DNA from: Streptomyces sp. WMMC940
GTDB lineage: Bacteria; Actinomycetota; Actinomycetes; Streptomycetales; Streptomycetaceae
DNA length: 64,000 nt
Direction of reading: 5' to 3'
Assembly (NCBI RefSeq): GCF_027460265.1
Contig: NZ_JAPZBC010000001.1
Location: 3,371,001-3,435,000 of the forward strand
Shown: in pieces, positions 32,971 through 41,560 of the stretch
How the letters are laid out: the number at the start of each line of letters is the position of its first letter
How positions within the stretch are numbered: the first letter of the stretch is position 1
The notes under the pieces: model-generated
What the model saw: the letters and a program-made list of their open reading frames with translations, nothing else
Databases searched by the model: none
What the model was told of the DNA's origin: nothing
Translations under genes and position numbers: made by a program

Positions 32971-34620
32971 ATGCACCCATGGTCTCCATTAAATGACCGG
33001 CAGCTCGCGCTCCTCACCCGCATCGGTGGGGACGGAACCGACCCCGTCACGTCGGACAACCCCGAGCTCGCGACCACGGCCCGCGCGCTCAAGGACCGGG
33101 GCCTGATCACAATGCCCAAGAAGAAGGGGAAGTGGCAGGCGGAGATCACCGACGCGGGACGCTTCTACCTGGAACACGGGCATCATCCCGACCGCCCCGA
33201 GCCAGCTCCACGCAGACCTCGTTCGGCGGCATATGGAGCCAAGGCGCCGGCTGCACCTCGCCCTCGGCAGGACGCCGCTCCCCCACCCGAGACCAAGCCA
33301 GCCCCGCAGCGTGCCGTGAAACCCCCACACCCGTCACCAGCGGAAGTCGGGGCGGCACTGATCGCACAAGTGCAGGAAGCCGGACGATTCCTTCGGATCC
33401 CGGACCCCAGCGACGCGGAACGGGCTCGGTATCGCAGAGCCTTCGACGCGGCACGGCAGCGCGCCCCGGAGGGATACCACCTGAAGTACAGCGGGCGGGC
33501 GAAGGGGGACTTCTTCCTCGGCCTGCTCCGGGTGACCGGTGAGGACGACACCGAGTGGAACCGGATCCGCCTGGCACGCAGCCGTGTGATCACCGACGTC
33601 GAGGACGTGCTCGCCGCAGTCACCGCGGACCACAGCGCCTTCGAGATCTCCGAGGAGGTCCTGCCGAGAGTGCTCACGCTGCTCCGGCTCCTCGCCGAAC
33701 AGGCTCTCGCACGGTACGGCGAGATCGCGGTATCCAAGAAGCGCAAGCAGCCCAGGCCGCTGCTCACCGTCCACGGCAGAACGTACGAGATCAGCTTCCG
33801 CGAGCGGCAGAAACAGGTCCGGTACGTGCCCAAGCAGCCCGGCCGACGTACGTACGACTGGCAGCGGGTCACCCCGGCGCACAAGTTCGAGCCGTCCGGC
33901 GAGCTGGAGCTGATGGTTGGCCAGCACTCGGGCTACGGCTACGGCCACAGCTACGGCTGGAAGAAGGAGTGGGCCGACACCGCCAAGAAGCCCTTGGAGG
34001 AGCAGATCGGCTCAGTCTTCCGGGTGTTGAAGGCGCGCGCGGAGGAGCAGGAGCGGGCTCGGCTGGAACATGAGGCGGAGCAGCAGCGTCTGCGAGAGGA
34101 ACGAGAGCGGCAGGAGGCAGAGCGCCGGCGGCTGGAAGCGGAGCGGGAGGAACGCGAACGGCGGGAGTGGGAGGCCGCCGTCAGTGTCGCTTCGATCAAG
34201 GCCGTTCACGCGGCACGGGCCGAGCACTTCGGCACGGGCCTTGAGCGGTGGCGTGCCGCAGGGGAGATCAGGGCTTTCTGCGCCGCTCTGGATGAAGCCG
34301 CCGTCGCGTCGCAGGATGCCCTCGAAGCCGAGAGACTGCGAGAGTGGTCGGCTTGGGGAAAGGCGGAGGCCGACCGGCTCGACCCCACCATGAACGGCAG
34401 GGGCCTGGCCTCGCTCAATTTCCATGCGGAGCCGACAGGAGATCAGCTGCGACCGTTTCTCGACGGCTGGCACCCGCACCGGCCGGAGAAGGAGAAGCCG
34501 CCGGCGCAGCCCGCGCCGCCCAAGCCGGAGCCAGACCCGTGGCGAGGTGTCATCGACGCACATCAGGATCAAGGCTGGAGATATGGACGCCAAGGTCGCG
34601 CTCAATGGTGGAGGCGATGA
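32971..34620 (+). CDS. Hypothetical protein with N-terminal winged helix and coiled coil
   Basis: 549 residues; no named family recognised. Residues 8-70 read as a winged helix (RQLALLTRIGGDGTDPVTSD, ARALKDRGLITMPKKKGKW). A Pro/Ala-rich linker follows at 72-120, then an alpha/beta region (RFLRIPDPSDAERARYRRAF, SYGWKKEW near 330). A strongly charged coiled coil at about 350-395 (EQERARLEHEAEQQRLREER) and a helical C-terminus end the protein. It looks like a DNA- or nucleoprotein-binding accessory protein. Its 3' end overlaps the convergent next gene by 71 bp. Confidence 0.7.
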   Translation: MHPWSPLNDRQLALLTRIGGDGTDPVTSDNPELATTARALKDRGLITMPKKKGKWQAEITDAGRFYLEHGHHPDRPEPAPRRPRSAAYGAKAPAAPRPRQDAAPPPETKPAPQRAVKPPHPSPAEVGAALIAQVQEAGRFLRIPDPSDAERARYRRAFDAARQRAPEGYHLKYSGRAKGDFFLGLLRVTGEDDTEWNRIRLARSRVITDVEDVLAAVTADHSAFEISEEVLPRVLTLLRLLAEQALARYGEIAVSKKRKQPRPLLTVHGRTYEISFRERQKQVRYVPKQPGRRTYDWQRVTPAHKFEPSGELELMVGQHSGYGYGHSYGWKKEWADTAKKPLEEQIGSVFRVLKARAEEQERARLEHEAEQQRLREERERQEAERRRLEAEREERERREWEAAVSVASIKAVHAARAEHFGTGLERWRAAGEIRAFCAALDEAAVASQDALEAERLREWSAWGKAEADRLDPTMNGRGLASLNFHAEPTGDQLRPFLDGWHPHRPEKEKPPAQPAPPKPEPDPWRGVIDAHQDQGWRYGRQGRAQWWRR

Positions 34621-35392
34621 CGCCGTGGCCTCGGTCGCGTAGGGCCTTGACCGCCTTCTCGACCAGCTCCCCGAGCCGGATGACCTCGGCGCGCAGGGCA
34701 ACCAACTCGTCGTAGCGGTCTGCCTTATCTTCGCCGCACCACGCCCGGACGGTCCGTAGGACGGCTCCATCCGCGTCCAACTTGCGATCGTCCCGGCGGC
34801 CGTAGGAGTACCAGGAGGACTGGGTGCGCTCCTGCTCGATGTCCTGCTGCTTGCGATCCACCTCAGGGAGGATCTCTTCAGCGAGGCGGCCGGCCACCTG
34901 ACGGGCGACGCGTTCGGTAACCGGCCATCCGGCCAAGCACGAGCCGTCGCTCTTCTCGTAGACCATCGGGTCGGCACGTAGTTCAGCGGTGTCCATGCCG
35001 ATGACCGGTGCCGCGTCGTCAAGGCGGCCCAGCTCCAGGACTCCTGCGTCCGCAACGCCCCTGCGCAGACGCAGCCTGTTCTTCGGCCGGACGAACCCGA
35101 GGATCATGCGCGCGGCCTCGAACTCTGTGCTTCCCCGCACCTGGCGTGACGCCTCGGCCAGTGCCAACTCTCCCGCGTCGTCCGCGCGGAACACGTCGAC
35201 GTCCGCCCACAGTGTTACGAGAGAGTTCGGATTGACCCACTCCTGCAGGCCCGCGTCGTCGCCGTCGAGGAACCGCACATGGATCCAACCGGACCTGCCG
35301 GAGCCGCCCACTCGAACGATCTCCACCCGGCGAACCGCGCCGCCCAGCTCCTTCGGCCTGGCACGGTATGCCCAGTGCTCACCCATCTCCAT
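34550..35392 (-). CDS. Hypothetical protein, convergent with the coiled-coil protein
   Basis: 280 residues starting MEMGEHWAYRARPKELGGAV. An SH3-like beta segment follows (VEIVRVGGSGRSGWIHVRFL, DGDDAGLQEWV), then a helical middle (PVTERVARQVAGRLAEEILP) and a C-terminal coiled coil (ELVALRAEVIRLGELVEKAV). No catalytic motif is visible and I do not recognise the family. It lies convergent to the preceding gene with a 71-bp overlap, which is unusual for two real genes but both have good coding character. Confidence 0.65.
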   Translation of the reverse strand: MEMGEHWAYRARPKELGGAVRRVEIVRVGGSGRSGWIHVRFLDGDDAGLQEWVNPNSLVTLWADVDVFRADDAGELALAEASRQVRGSTEFEAARMILGFVRPKNRLRLRRGVADAGVLELGRLDDAAPVIGMDTAELRADPMVYEKSDGSCLAGWPVTERVARQVAGRLAEEILPEVDRKQQDIEQERTQSSWYSYGRRDDRKLDADGAVLRTVRAWCGEDKADRYDELVALRAEVIRLGELVEKAVKALRDRGHGVIASTIERDLGVHISSLDPDVRR

Positions 35393-35549
35393 GTGTCCAT
35401 TGAGTCAGGTCAGTTGGCGCCATGACGCGGCATTCGCCGCAATCAACTCGAAGAAATGACTGCGCCAGACTGAACCTGTCCCGCGTCAGCTCGGCGGCGC
35501 GTTTGAGCGCGCGGAGCGTGGACGGGCGCACGAGGGGATGTCCTCCGGG

Positions 35550-36171
35550 TCAGGTCAGGTGGGTCGAGATGGCTTCGGCCAGGGGCAGCGGGACGCCGAG
35601 CCGGGCGCGAAGGGTCGAGGTGTCGATGGGTGTTCCGGTCCGGGCGCGGTGCTCGTCGGCGCGCGAGGTTGACGAGCGCCGGTGGCACCGGGGGCGCAGA
35701 GGGCGGAGCCGGTTTCGGCTCCGAAGCGGGCAACTCGGCCACCGGGGTCGGTTCTTCGGCCGCGTCCGGCGCCGGAGCCGACTCGTGCTCCTCCGAGCGG
35801 GCATCTGCGGTTGCTCCGTGAGCGAGGAGCGTCCCGCCCAGGAAGGCGACTGCGGGCCAGCCGGCGACGAGGATCCGCAGCCAGTCCGGTACGTCGTCCA
35901 AATCGAGCAGTCCGGCCGTGGCCACGTTGGCGCCGAGCGAGGCGGTCAGTGCGACGAGGAACCAGCACCATCCGGCCGCTTTCGCCCCGCCGGAGCGGAG
36001 CCGCCGCCAGGCCGCGACCAACAGCAGGTCGACGGAGACCGGGTAGGCCCAGGCCTTCCAGCCGTCCTGCCCGGCAGCCAGCGCCAGATCGTGCAGGTGG
36101 GCGAAGGACAGCGCGGCGGCGATCAGTGCCTGGACGAGTACGGCGTCGATACGGACGGGCAGGGCACGCAC
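35550..36171 (-). pseudogene. DUF2637-like (SpdB-type) membrane protein, frameshifted
   Basis: The upstream part (36171 to about 35665) has four hydrophobic segments (AVLVQALIAAALSFAHLHDL, GWCWFLVALTASLGANVATA, WLRILVAGWPAVAFLGGTL) as in DUF2637 transfer proteins, then a Pro/Glu linker ending PALVNLAR. The expected C-terminal HTH (RADEHRARTGTPIDTSTLRA, GVPLPLAEAIS) lies in another frame up to the TGA at 35550. So one base is missing or extra near 35660-35670 in a GCGCGC run. Left alone, the frame runs to 35443 with a junk Arg/Pro tail. Confidence 0.7.
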
Positions 36172-36251
36172 GGGGCAGCTCCTTCCGGTTTAGGGCATGG
36201 AGGGGTTGGGAGGTGGCACGGATTGGCCGTGCCGGCCGTGGGCGGGTGCGC

Positions 36252-37625
36252 CTATTCGGTGACCGGGCGAGCGGTGGCCACGGGCCCGGACGCCTCGACC
36301 GGCATCGGCGCTACGTACGGGCGGAAGGGATCGAGCGCCGGTACGTCGGGGGCGAGGTCAGCCGTAGCGCGGCAGATGGCCGCGGCGTCGGCGAGCGAGA
36401 GGTAGGGGGTGCGGATGCGGGACCAGCCGCCGGAGGTGTCGCCGACGACGGCGAGGCCGGGCAGTTCGGGGGCGATGGCGCACGCCGCGAGGACGGCTTC
36501 CGGGGCGATGTCGCCTAGCGCCATCTTCGCCGAGGCTTCGTCGTTCACGCGGTGGCAGACGCGGCCGGTGAGCTGGGCGCGGAGCATGGTCGCGCCCTTG
36601 CCCAGCTCGGCGCCGAAGCGCTGCCCGCAGACTTCGAGGTAGATCCCGGCGGCTCGGCCGAGTTGGGCGAGCCGGATGAGCTGGGTGACCATCTCGTCCC
36701 GCCGTTCCTCCTCCTTTCTGGTGGCGACAAGGAAGAGTTCCGCCACTTCGTCGATGAACAGCACGATCGGAGCGGGGCGTTCGCCTTCCGGCAGGCCCCA
36801 GATGTCCGAGGTGATCAGCTCCTCGGGCGTGCCGGGTGCGATGCCCTGCCGGGCCTTGATCAGGTCGTACCGGTCTTCCATCTCCTTCACCAGTGCGGGA
36901 AGCAGTTCGGCCGCTTGGTCCGGGTCGGTCGCCAGAGCGGAGAGCCTGGGCGCGAAGGGAGCCAGTTCGACCCCTCGCTTGCAGTCGATCCCGACCAGGA
37001 CCACCGGCTGGGCAGCGAGACCGGTCAGCAGGTTCCGCAGGTACATGGACTTACCCGAGAGCGTGGCGCCCAGGACCAGCTCATGCGGCACGGTCCGGTA
37101 GTCGCGTATGAACGCAGTCGCGTCCTCCCGTAACGCCACCGGGATCTGCAGCGGACCGCCGTCGAGCCGACGGGGCATCCGTACCTTGCGCAGTACGTCG
37201 AAGCCGACGAGCCGCAGTTCGACGACCCCTGACTTGACGTCCCGCACATGGACGGCGTGGACGCCCCAGGCGTGCCGGAGGCGTTCCGCGGAGGCCGCCA
37301 CGTCCGCCGGCTCCTGGCCGGGAGCCAACCGCAGCCGCATACGCAGTCCGGTCGTCGTGGGCCGGATGACGCCCCGACGCGGAGGCACCGGCCGAATCTC
37401 ACGCCGGGTGGCAGCTCGAACGGCCAGCGCCCGCCACCGGGACGGCTCGACGGTCAGGCCGCAGGCGTCCATGGTCGAGGAGTACGAGGCCAGAAGCCGG
37501 GCCGCCGCGAGCGGCAGCCCGACCGTGGACCAGTACGCCGCCGGGTATGCGTGCCGGGCGTAGGCGGCGCCGCCTATCGCAGCGAGCGAACCGCCCAGCT
37601 CGGCCCACGTCACCAGGTCCGTCAC
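36252..37625 (-). CDS. TraB-like FtsK/SpoIIIE ATPase of the second element
   Basis: 457 residues from GTG 37625, 5 bp after the preceding stop. A single hydrophobic region lies at 8-45. The motor domain has Walker A GATLSGKS at about 185 and Walker B IVLFIDEVAELF, then RLAQLGRAAGIYLEVCGQRF and MLRAQLTGRVCHRVNDEAS as in actinomycete conjugal pumps. It is shorter than the other Tra at 15557-17665, is not closely similar to it, and lacks an obvious C-terminal winged helix. It is likely cotranscribed with the SCO3933-type gene. Confidence 0.88.
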   Translation of the reverse strand: MTDLVTWAELGGSLAAIGGAAYARHAYPAAYWSTVGLPLAAARLLASYSSTMDACGLTVEPSRWRALAVRAATRREIRPVPPRRGVIRPTTTGLRMRLRLAPGQEPADVAASAERLRHAWGVHAVHVRDVKSGVVELRLVGFDVLRKVRMPRRLDGGPLQIPVALREDATAFIRDYRTVPHELVLGATLSGKSMYLRNLLTGLAAQPVVLVGIDCKRGVELAPFAPRLSALATDPDQAAELLPALVKEMEDRYDLIKARQGIAPGTPEELITSDIWGLPEGERPAPIVLFIDEVAELFLVATRKEEERRDEMVTQLIRLAQLGRAAGIYLEVCGQRFGAELGKGATMLRAQLTGRVCHRVNDEASAKMALGDIAPEAVLAACAIAPELPGLAVVGDTSGGWSRIRTPYLSLADAAAICRATADLAPDVPALDPFRPYVAPMPVEASGPVATARPVTE

Positions 37626-37630
37626 GGCGA

Positions 37631-37981
37631 TCAGCCCGCTTCCGCCATGGGGAAGGCGCCCGGGGCGACGGCGGTCGCCCGATACGCGATGCCGTGGCGC
37701 TCCTGGCCGTTGAACACGCTCTGCCACGGCCGAGCCACCAGGCCCGGAAGAGACACCGGGGCGCCGACGGTCAGGCCCTCGGTCACGCCGCTCTCCGGGA
37801 CCGCTACCTGGATCAGCGACGACTCGCCCTCGTCGATGTAGACGACGCCGACGGTCATCAGCACCTCGCCGGACACCGCGTCCTTGGCGATCTCACCGGT
37901 CTGCCGGTCGCGCACCTTCGGCGCCGGAGCTTCGGTGAGCAGGATGGTGGCGGCCGAGGCGTCAACACGGATCACACGCAC
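37631..37981 (-). CDS. SCO3933-family regulatory-like protein
   Basis: 116 residues from GTG 37981, with AAGGAG 8 bp upstream. The sequence APAPKVRDRQTGEIAKDAVS, GEVLMTVGVVYIDEGESS and GLVARPWQSVFNGQERHGIA fits the small protein that precedes traB in SLP1-like elements (SCO3933 family). It is beta-rich, probably an OB-like fold. Paired palindromes (38030-38076) lie just upstream, so it heads an operon repressed by the adjacent GntR. Confidence 0.8.
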   Translation of the reverse strand: MRVIRVDASAATILLTEAPAPKVRDRQTGEIAKDAVSGEVLMTVGVVYIDEGESSLIQVAVPESGVTEGLTVGAPVSLPGLVARPWQSVFNGQERHGIAYRATAVAPGAFPMAEAG

Positions 37982-38029
37982 AGGGATTGCTCCTTCTGAG
38001 AGTCGATCAACTTGCCTACCTGACAAGTT

Positions 38030-38076
38030 GACTTAGCAAGTCCGAAGTTAGAGATGACAGGTTGACTTGTCAAGTC
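38030..38076. promoter_or_regulatory. Paired GntR operators GACTT-N3-AAGTC
   Basis: Two palindromes, GACTTAGCAAGTC at 38030-38042 and GACTTGTCAAGTC at 38064-38076, spaced 34 bp apart. They sit upstream of the SCO3933/traB operon and downstream of the GntR gene. A related half-site (CCAAGTCAACTGG) occurs at 38859-38871 upstream of the GntR gene itself, consistent with autoregulation. Confidence 0.7.
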
Positions 38077-38107
38077 GCTATCACTGGCAACTCGCTCCCG
38101 ACCGGGG

Positions 38108-38836
38108 TCAGTTCAGGCGGTACGTGTCTTCGAGTTCCTGCCGGTCAGCCGGCAGCAGCAGCTCGGAGACCTGCAACGAACGGCCCGATGCGTCGCGCGC
38201 CACAACCAGAACGCTCAGCACGGGAACACCGTCCGGCAGGTCAAGTACGGCTGCCTCGCCCGCATCAGGCAACCGAGCAGACACGCGCTCGACGACATGA
38301 TCGAAGCGGATCTTCTTCCGAGCTTCGAGGTGTTCGCGCGCACTCCCGCTCAGGGGTTCGCCGGACCCCAGCTCAGTGCCTTCCGCCAGGCCGGCGGGGA
38401 AGTACGACGAGACCAGCTCCACCGCCTCGCCGTCCTCTTCGACCAGGAAGCGACGCAGGAGTACTTCGGTCCTCTTCGGCAGGCCGAGCGCCGAGGCGAC
38501 TCGCGACGGAACAGGCACACGCCCGACTTCGATCAGGCGGCCCGCGGCGTGAGACTCGTCGCGCTCAAGCGCCCCACGCCCCCGCCGGTCCTTCTGCTCG
38601 ACGACTTCCGGGCGACCCCGGACGGTCGTCCCGTATCCCTGCCGGGACTCCAGCCAGCCGTCCCGCTTCAGGAGCTCCAGGGCCCGGACGACGGTCGGGC
38701 GGGACATGCCGAACGTCTGCACCAGCTGGTTTTCGCTGGGCACTCGGGTGCCGGGCGCGTACGTGCCGTCTTCGATGCGACGCTGAAGCGTCTGCGCGAG
38801 GCGCACGTACTTCGGTGGCTCCACTTCATAGGTCAC
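38108..38836 (-). CDS. GntR/UTRA-family regulator (KorA-like)
   Basis: 242 residues. An N-terminal wHTH (YVRLAQTLQRRIEDGTYAPG, VPSENQLVQTFGMSRPTVVR, LESRQGYGTTV) is followed by a UTRA effector domain (VEEDGEAVELVSSYFPAGLA, SARLPDAGEAAVLDLPDG, LQVSELLLPADRQELED). It lies directly upstream of the traB operon, whose promoter carries the paired palindromes, as expected for the transfer repressor of a conjugative element. Confidence 0.88.
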   Translation of the reverse strand: MTYEVEPPKYVRLAQTLQRRIEDGTYAPGTRVPSENQLVQTFGMSRPTVVRALELLKRDGWLESRQGYGTTVRGRPEVVEQKDRRGRGALERDESHAAGRLIEVGRVPVPSRVASALGLPKRTEVLLRRFLVEEDGEAVELVSSYFPAGLAEGTELGSGEPLSGSAREHLEARKKIRFDHVVERVSARLPDAGEAAVLDLPDGVPVLSVLVVARDASGRSLQVSELLLPADRQELEDTYRLN

Positions 38837-38925
38837 GAGCGCCGCCTGTCGAGATTGGCCAAGTCAACTGGTCAACCAGCCTAGCGACACTTTCACACCG
38901 GGAGTAGAAGGGGTGGACCGTCCCG

Positions 38926-39363
38926 TCACGCCGGCCAGGCATCGGCGACCACGAAGGAGACGACCGTGCCGCCGTGCCGACTGGGACCGGAGCGCCAGGA
39001 GTCGGCGATGGAGTCGACCAGGAGCAGTCCCCGTCCATGAGCGTCGTTCGCTTCGGGGTGCCGCACCCGCACGTTCACGGGGAAGCCCGGGTTGTGCACG
39101 TCAACGCGGAGCGCGGTTCCCTCGCGGTACCACTCGACCCGCACCAGCCAGGGGTCGTCCGCCTGCCCGTAGAGGATGGCGTTGGTCACCAACTCCGAGA
39201 TCATCAGAGTGCAGTCGTCGACGGAGCAGGCCGGGTTGTACGGAGCGATGAACTTCCGGAACCAGCGTCGGGCGCGAGGCACCGACTCGGGTTCCGGATG
39301 CAGGGTCATCGCGCCGAGCCGCGGCGAGCCCTGACAGGGGTAGCGGTCGATCGTGTAGGCCAT
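38926..39363 (-). CDS. ATP-binding protein of the RsbW/HATPase_c_2 type
   Basis: 145 residues. N-box DCTLMISELVTNAILYG, G1-box-like NDAHGRGLLLVDSIADSW and G2 HGGTVVSFV identify a stand-alone GHKL ATPase of the anti-sigma/serine kinase type common in Streptomyces. It could switch an anti-anti-sigma factor, but none is encoded nearby. It starts 6 bp after the small zinc protein gene, so both form one unit controlled from the operators at 39565-39604. Confidence 0.85.
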   Translation of the reverse strand: MAYTIDRYPCQGSPRLGAMTLHPEPESVPRARRWFRKFIAPYNPACSVDDCTLMISELVTNAILYGQADDPWLVRVEWYREGTALRVDVHNPGFPVNVRVRHPEANDAHGRGLLLVDSIADSWRSGPSRHGGTVVSFVVADAWPA

Positions 39364-39369
39364 GCGTGC

Positions 39370-39543
39370 TCACTCCTTGCCGCTGCCGTCGCAGTCGAGG
39401 CAGCGCCGCTTCGACATGGCACGGTCGCGGTCATTGGCCGTGGAGAGCGCCAGCACCGTCCGGGAGCCAACGCGCTTCCAGCCACGCCCCCGACACCCCC
39501 GGCAAGCTAACCGCGCATCCGGCTCCGGCCGCCGACTCACCAC
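39370..39543 (-). CDS. Small CxxCxGxG zinc-finger protein
   Basis: 57 residues from GTG 39543, preceded by GGAGG 6 bp upstream. It has two DnaJ-type zinc knuckles, CRGCRGRGW and CLDCDGSGKE, separated by about 30 residues. It is encoded directly before the HATPase gene. Such mini zinc fingers of unknown function are common beside AICE regulators. Confidence 0.65.
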   Translation of the reverse strand: MVSRRPEPDARLACRGCRGRGWKRVGSRTVLALSTANDRDRAMSKRRCLDCDGSGKE

Positions 39544-39564
39544 GTCGTGCCTCCTTCTCCTCCA

Positions 39565-39604
39565 AGTGGCCTTAGCCACTTTCTGGATAGTGGCATTAGC
39601 CACT
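39565..39604. promoter_or_regulatory. Paired operators AGTGGC-N4-GCCACT
   Basis: Two palindromes at 39565-39580 and 39589-39604, exactly 24 bp apart, between the zinc-finger gene and the GntR gene at 39642. The same half-sites recur on the other side of that GntR gene (40399-40436), so they are its likely operators. Confidence 0.75.
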
Positions 39605-39641
39605 TCGAAGACGCAAGCGGTTCGGTGCAATTGGTGAGTCG

Positions 39642-40382
39642 TCAGGTCAGCGGGTAGCCCTGCTCGAAGGCCCAGCGGTGCGGCGGGTAGGTGGCTTCGG
39701 CGAACTCCAGGGGGCGGTCATGGAGGTCGAAGACGACGTGATGGACGATGAGGACCGCGGATCCCGGCTCCAGCCGCAGGTCGGCCACCTCCTCGTCGGT
39801 GGCTTCCCGAGCGCACATGCGATCCTCCGCGTAGCTCCCTTGACGCCCCGTCATCCGCTCCACGTACATCAGCGTCCCTTCCTGGATCCGCTCGGGATCC
39901 GTGAGCTTGGGCGCCCGCCGGCCGATGTCCGGCGCGAACCACGAGGTGGACAACGTGATCGGGCCGTCCTGGTTGTTCGTCACGCGCCGGCGGTGCACGG
40001 CTCGACGATCCTTCACCAGGCCCAGCGCCTCGGCGACGTGGTCCGGAGCCTCCAGCCAGCCGGCGGAAGTGATCACCGCGTACTCGCCGGGCGTGTAGAT
40101 CTTCCCGGTCTGCCGAGCACGCCCGTACAACTCCCGTGCACGCCGGTTCACTTCGAGGCTGCGCACGTACGTCCCCGAGCCCTGACGCTTCTCGACCAGG
40201 CCCTGATGACTCAGCGCCGCCAGGGACCGCGCGGCCGTGGGCCGGGACACCTTCCAGTCCGCGGCGAGCTGCCGTTCCGAAGGAACCTCGTCACCCGGCC
40301 GCAGGTCGCCCCGAAGGATCTGATCACGGATGTGGTGAGCGATCTGGAGATACTTCGGTTGAGCCTCTTCGATCTGAGGCAT
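39642..40382 (-). CDS. GntR/UTRA-family regulator
   Basis: 246 residues. wHTH: YLQIAHHIRDQILRGDLRPG, VPSERQLAADWKVSRPTAAR, VEKRQGSGTYV. UTRA domain: ITLSTSWFAPDIGRRAPKL, MTGRQGSYAEDRMCAREATD, LEFAEATYPPHRWAFEQGYP. It is divergent from the DUF1152 gene, with operator half-sites in the 80-bp gap, and also precedes the zinc-finger/HATPase unit with two perfect operators, so it probably controls all three. Confidence 0.88.
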   Translation of the reverse strand: MPQIEEAQPKYLQIAHHIRDQILRGDLRPGDEVPSERQLAADWKVSRPTAARSLAALSHQGLVEKRQGSGTYVRSLEVNRRARELYGRARQTGKIYTPGEYAVITSAGWLEAPDHVAEALGLVKDRRAVHRRRVTNNQDGPITLSTSWFAPDIGRRAPKLTDPERIQEGTLMYVERMTGRQGSYAEDRMCAREATDEEVADLRLEPGSAVLIVHHVVFDLHDRPLEFAEATYPPHRWAFEQGYPLT

Positions 40383-40398
40383 CTCCCCTCCTTGTCCA

Positions 40399-40436
40399 AG
40401 TGGCTATGGCCTTTGGCCACTATAGGGTGAGTGGCC
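40399..40436. promoter_or_regulatory. Operator half-sites between GntR and DUF1152 genes
   Basis: AGTGGC at 40399, GGCCACT ending at 40421 and AGTGGCC at 40430-40436 flank a TATAGGGT sequence likely to be a -10 region. This matches the palindrome unit at 39565-39604. Confidence 0.6.
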
Positions 40437-40462
40437 AACCCGCGAACCCGTAGTCTGATCGC

Positions 40463-41560
40463 ATGACGCGGTTGATCGTCGCAGCAGGAGGAGGGGGCGA
40501 CGCAGTCGCCGCCGCCATGCTCCACGCCGCCCTCTATGGCGACCGGGACCAAGCGGTGATCCTCACGTACGCATGGGACCGCCTCCTGATCGACCCGCTA
40601 CCGGGTCCGCGGCGACCCGCCGACTTCACCGGCCTGGAGCGCCTCACTCCGGCCGTGTGGAGAGTGCCGGCGCAGGCCCGGCCGATCGCACCGGCAGGTT
40701 CCACACTCCCCCGACTGGCGGCGGAGCTCCCGCACACCTTCGCGCTGCTCGACCCCTACCAGGGAGCCGAGGGACTCACCCACCAACTCGAGGATCTGGT
40801 GAGTCACTTGGAGCCCGAGTCGATCGATCTCCTGGACGTGGGCGGCGACATCCTCGCTCGCGGCTACGAGCCGACGCTGAGGAGCCCACTCGCCGACGCC
40901 CTCGCCCTGGCAGCCTGCTGCCAGGTGAACGCGCCCATCCGACTGCTGGTCGCGGGGCCAGGCTTGGACGGCGAACTCCTGTCGGCCGACCTGCACGACG
41001 TGCTTGGCTCCGTCGTCCACACCTTCACCGCCAGCGACGCGGAGACGATCAGCCCGGCTCTGGAGTGGCACCCGTCCGAAGCGACCGGAGTCCTCGCCGC
41101 GACGGCCAGGGGTGCGCGAGGCACCTGCGAGATCCGGGACGCAGGGCTCCCCGTACCGCTCACGGACGACAGCCCCACGGTGCACGAGGTCGACCTGGAC
41201 GACGCCGTCAACCGCAACCAGTTGGCCCGAGCCATCATGGCGACAGAGCACCTGGACGAGGCCGAGGCCTACAGCCGCGAGATCTGCGGCTACTCGGAAA
41301 TCGACTACGAGCGCAACAAGGCCCTGTGGCTCAGGGATCAGCAGCCCGCGACTCTGGACCCGTCCGCCATCTGGCCCCAGCTCGACCAGTTCGAGGCCGA
41401 AGCCCGCGCCCGCGGAGTCACCCACACGACGTTCCGCCGTATCACCGAGGCCCTGAACCTCAGCGGCTCCCAGCGCGATGACCTGCGACAGCTCCTCATC
41501 AACAGCCGGCAGGAGCAGTATGACGCGCCACTGTGGCGCATCCCCATAGCCGCTGAGTAA
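40463..41560 (+). CDS. DUF1152-family protein
   Basis: 365 residues. The N-terminal Gly-rich loop LIVAAGGGGDAVAAAMLHAA and the later LLDVGGDILARG are the two signatures of DUF1152, which looks like a Rossmann-type nucleotide-binding fold. Other segments are ADALALAACCQVNAPIRLLV and RRITEALNLSGSQRDDLRQL. The biochemical role is unknown. It is divergent from, and probably repressed by, the GntR protein encoded at 39642-40382. Its link to the conjugative element is by position only. Confidence 0.82.
   Translation: MTRLIVAAGGGGDAVAAAMLHAALYGDRDQAVILTYAWDRLLIDPLPGPRRPADFTGLERLTPAVWRVPAQARPIAPAGSTLPRLAAELPHTFALLDPYQGAEGLTHQLEDLVSHLEPESIDLLDVGGDILARGYEPTLRSPLADALALAACCQVNAPIRLLVAGPGLDGELLSADLHDVLGSVVHTFTASDAETISPALEWHPSEATGVLAATARGARGTCEIRDAGLPVPLTDDSPTVHEVDLDDAVNRNQLARAIMATEHLDEAEAYSREICGYSEIDYERNKALWLRDQQPATLDPSAIWPQLDQFEAEARARGVTHTTFRRITEALNLSGSQRDDLRQLLINSRQEQYDAPLWRIPIAAE

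Larger units (their letters stand above)
32755..41560. mobile_element. Probable remnant of a second AICE at the same tRNA site
   Basis: Starts at the first element's attR and includes a TraB-like ATPase, SCO3933-family protein, broken DUF2637-type membrane protein and GntR regulators, an order known from SLP1-type elements. No integrase, excisionase or replication gene is present and no third att copy was found, so the right limit at 41560 is arbitrary (the end of the last gene that fits). Confidence 0.6.
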
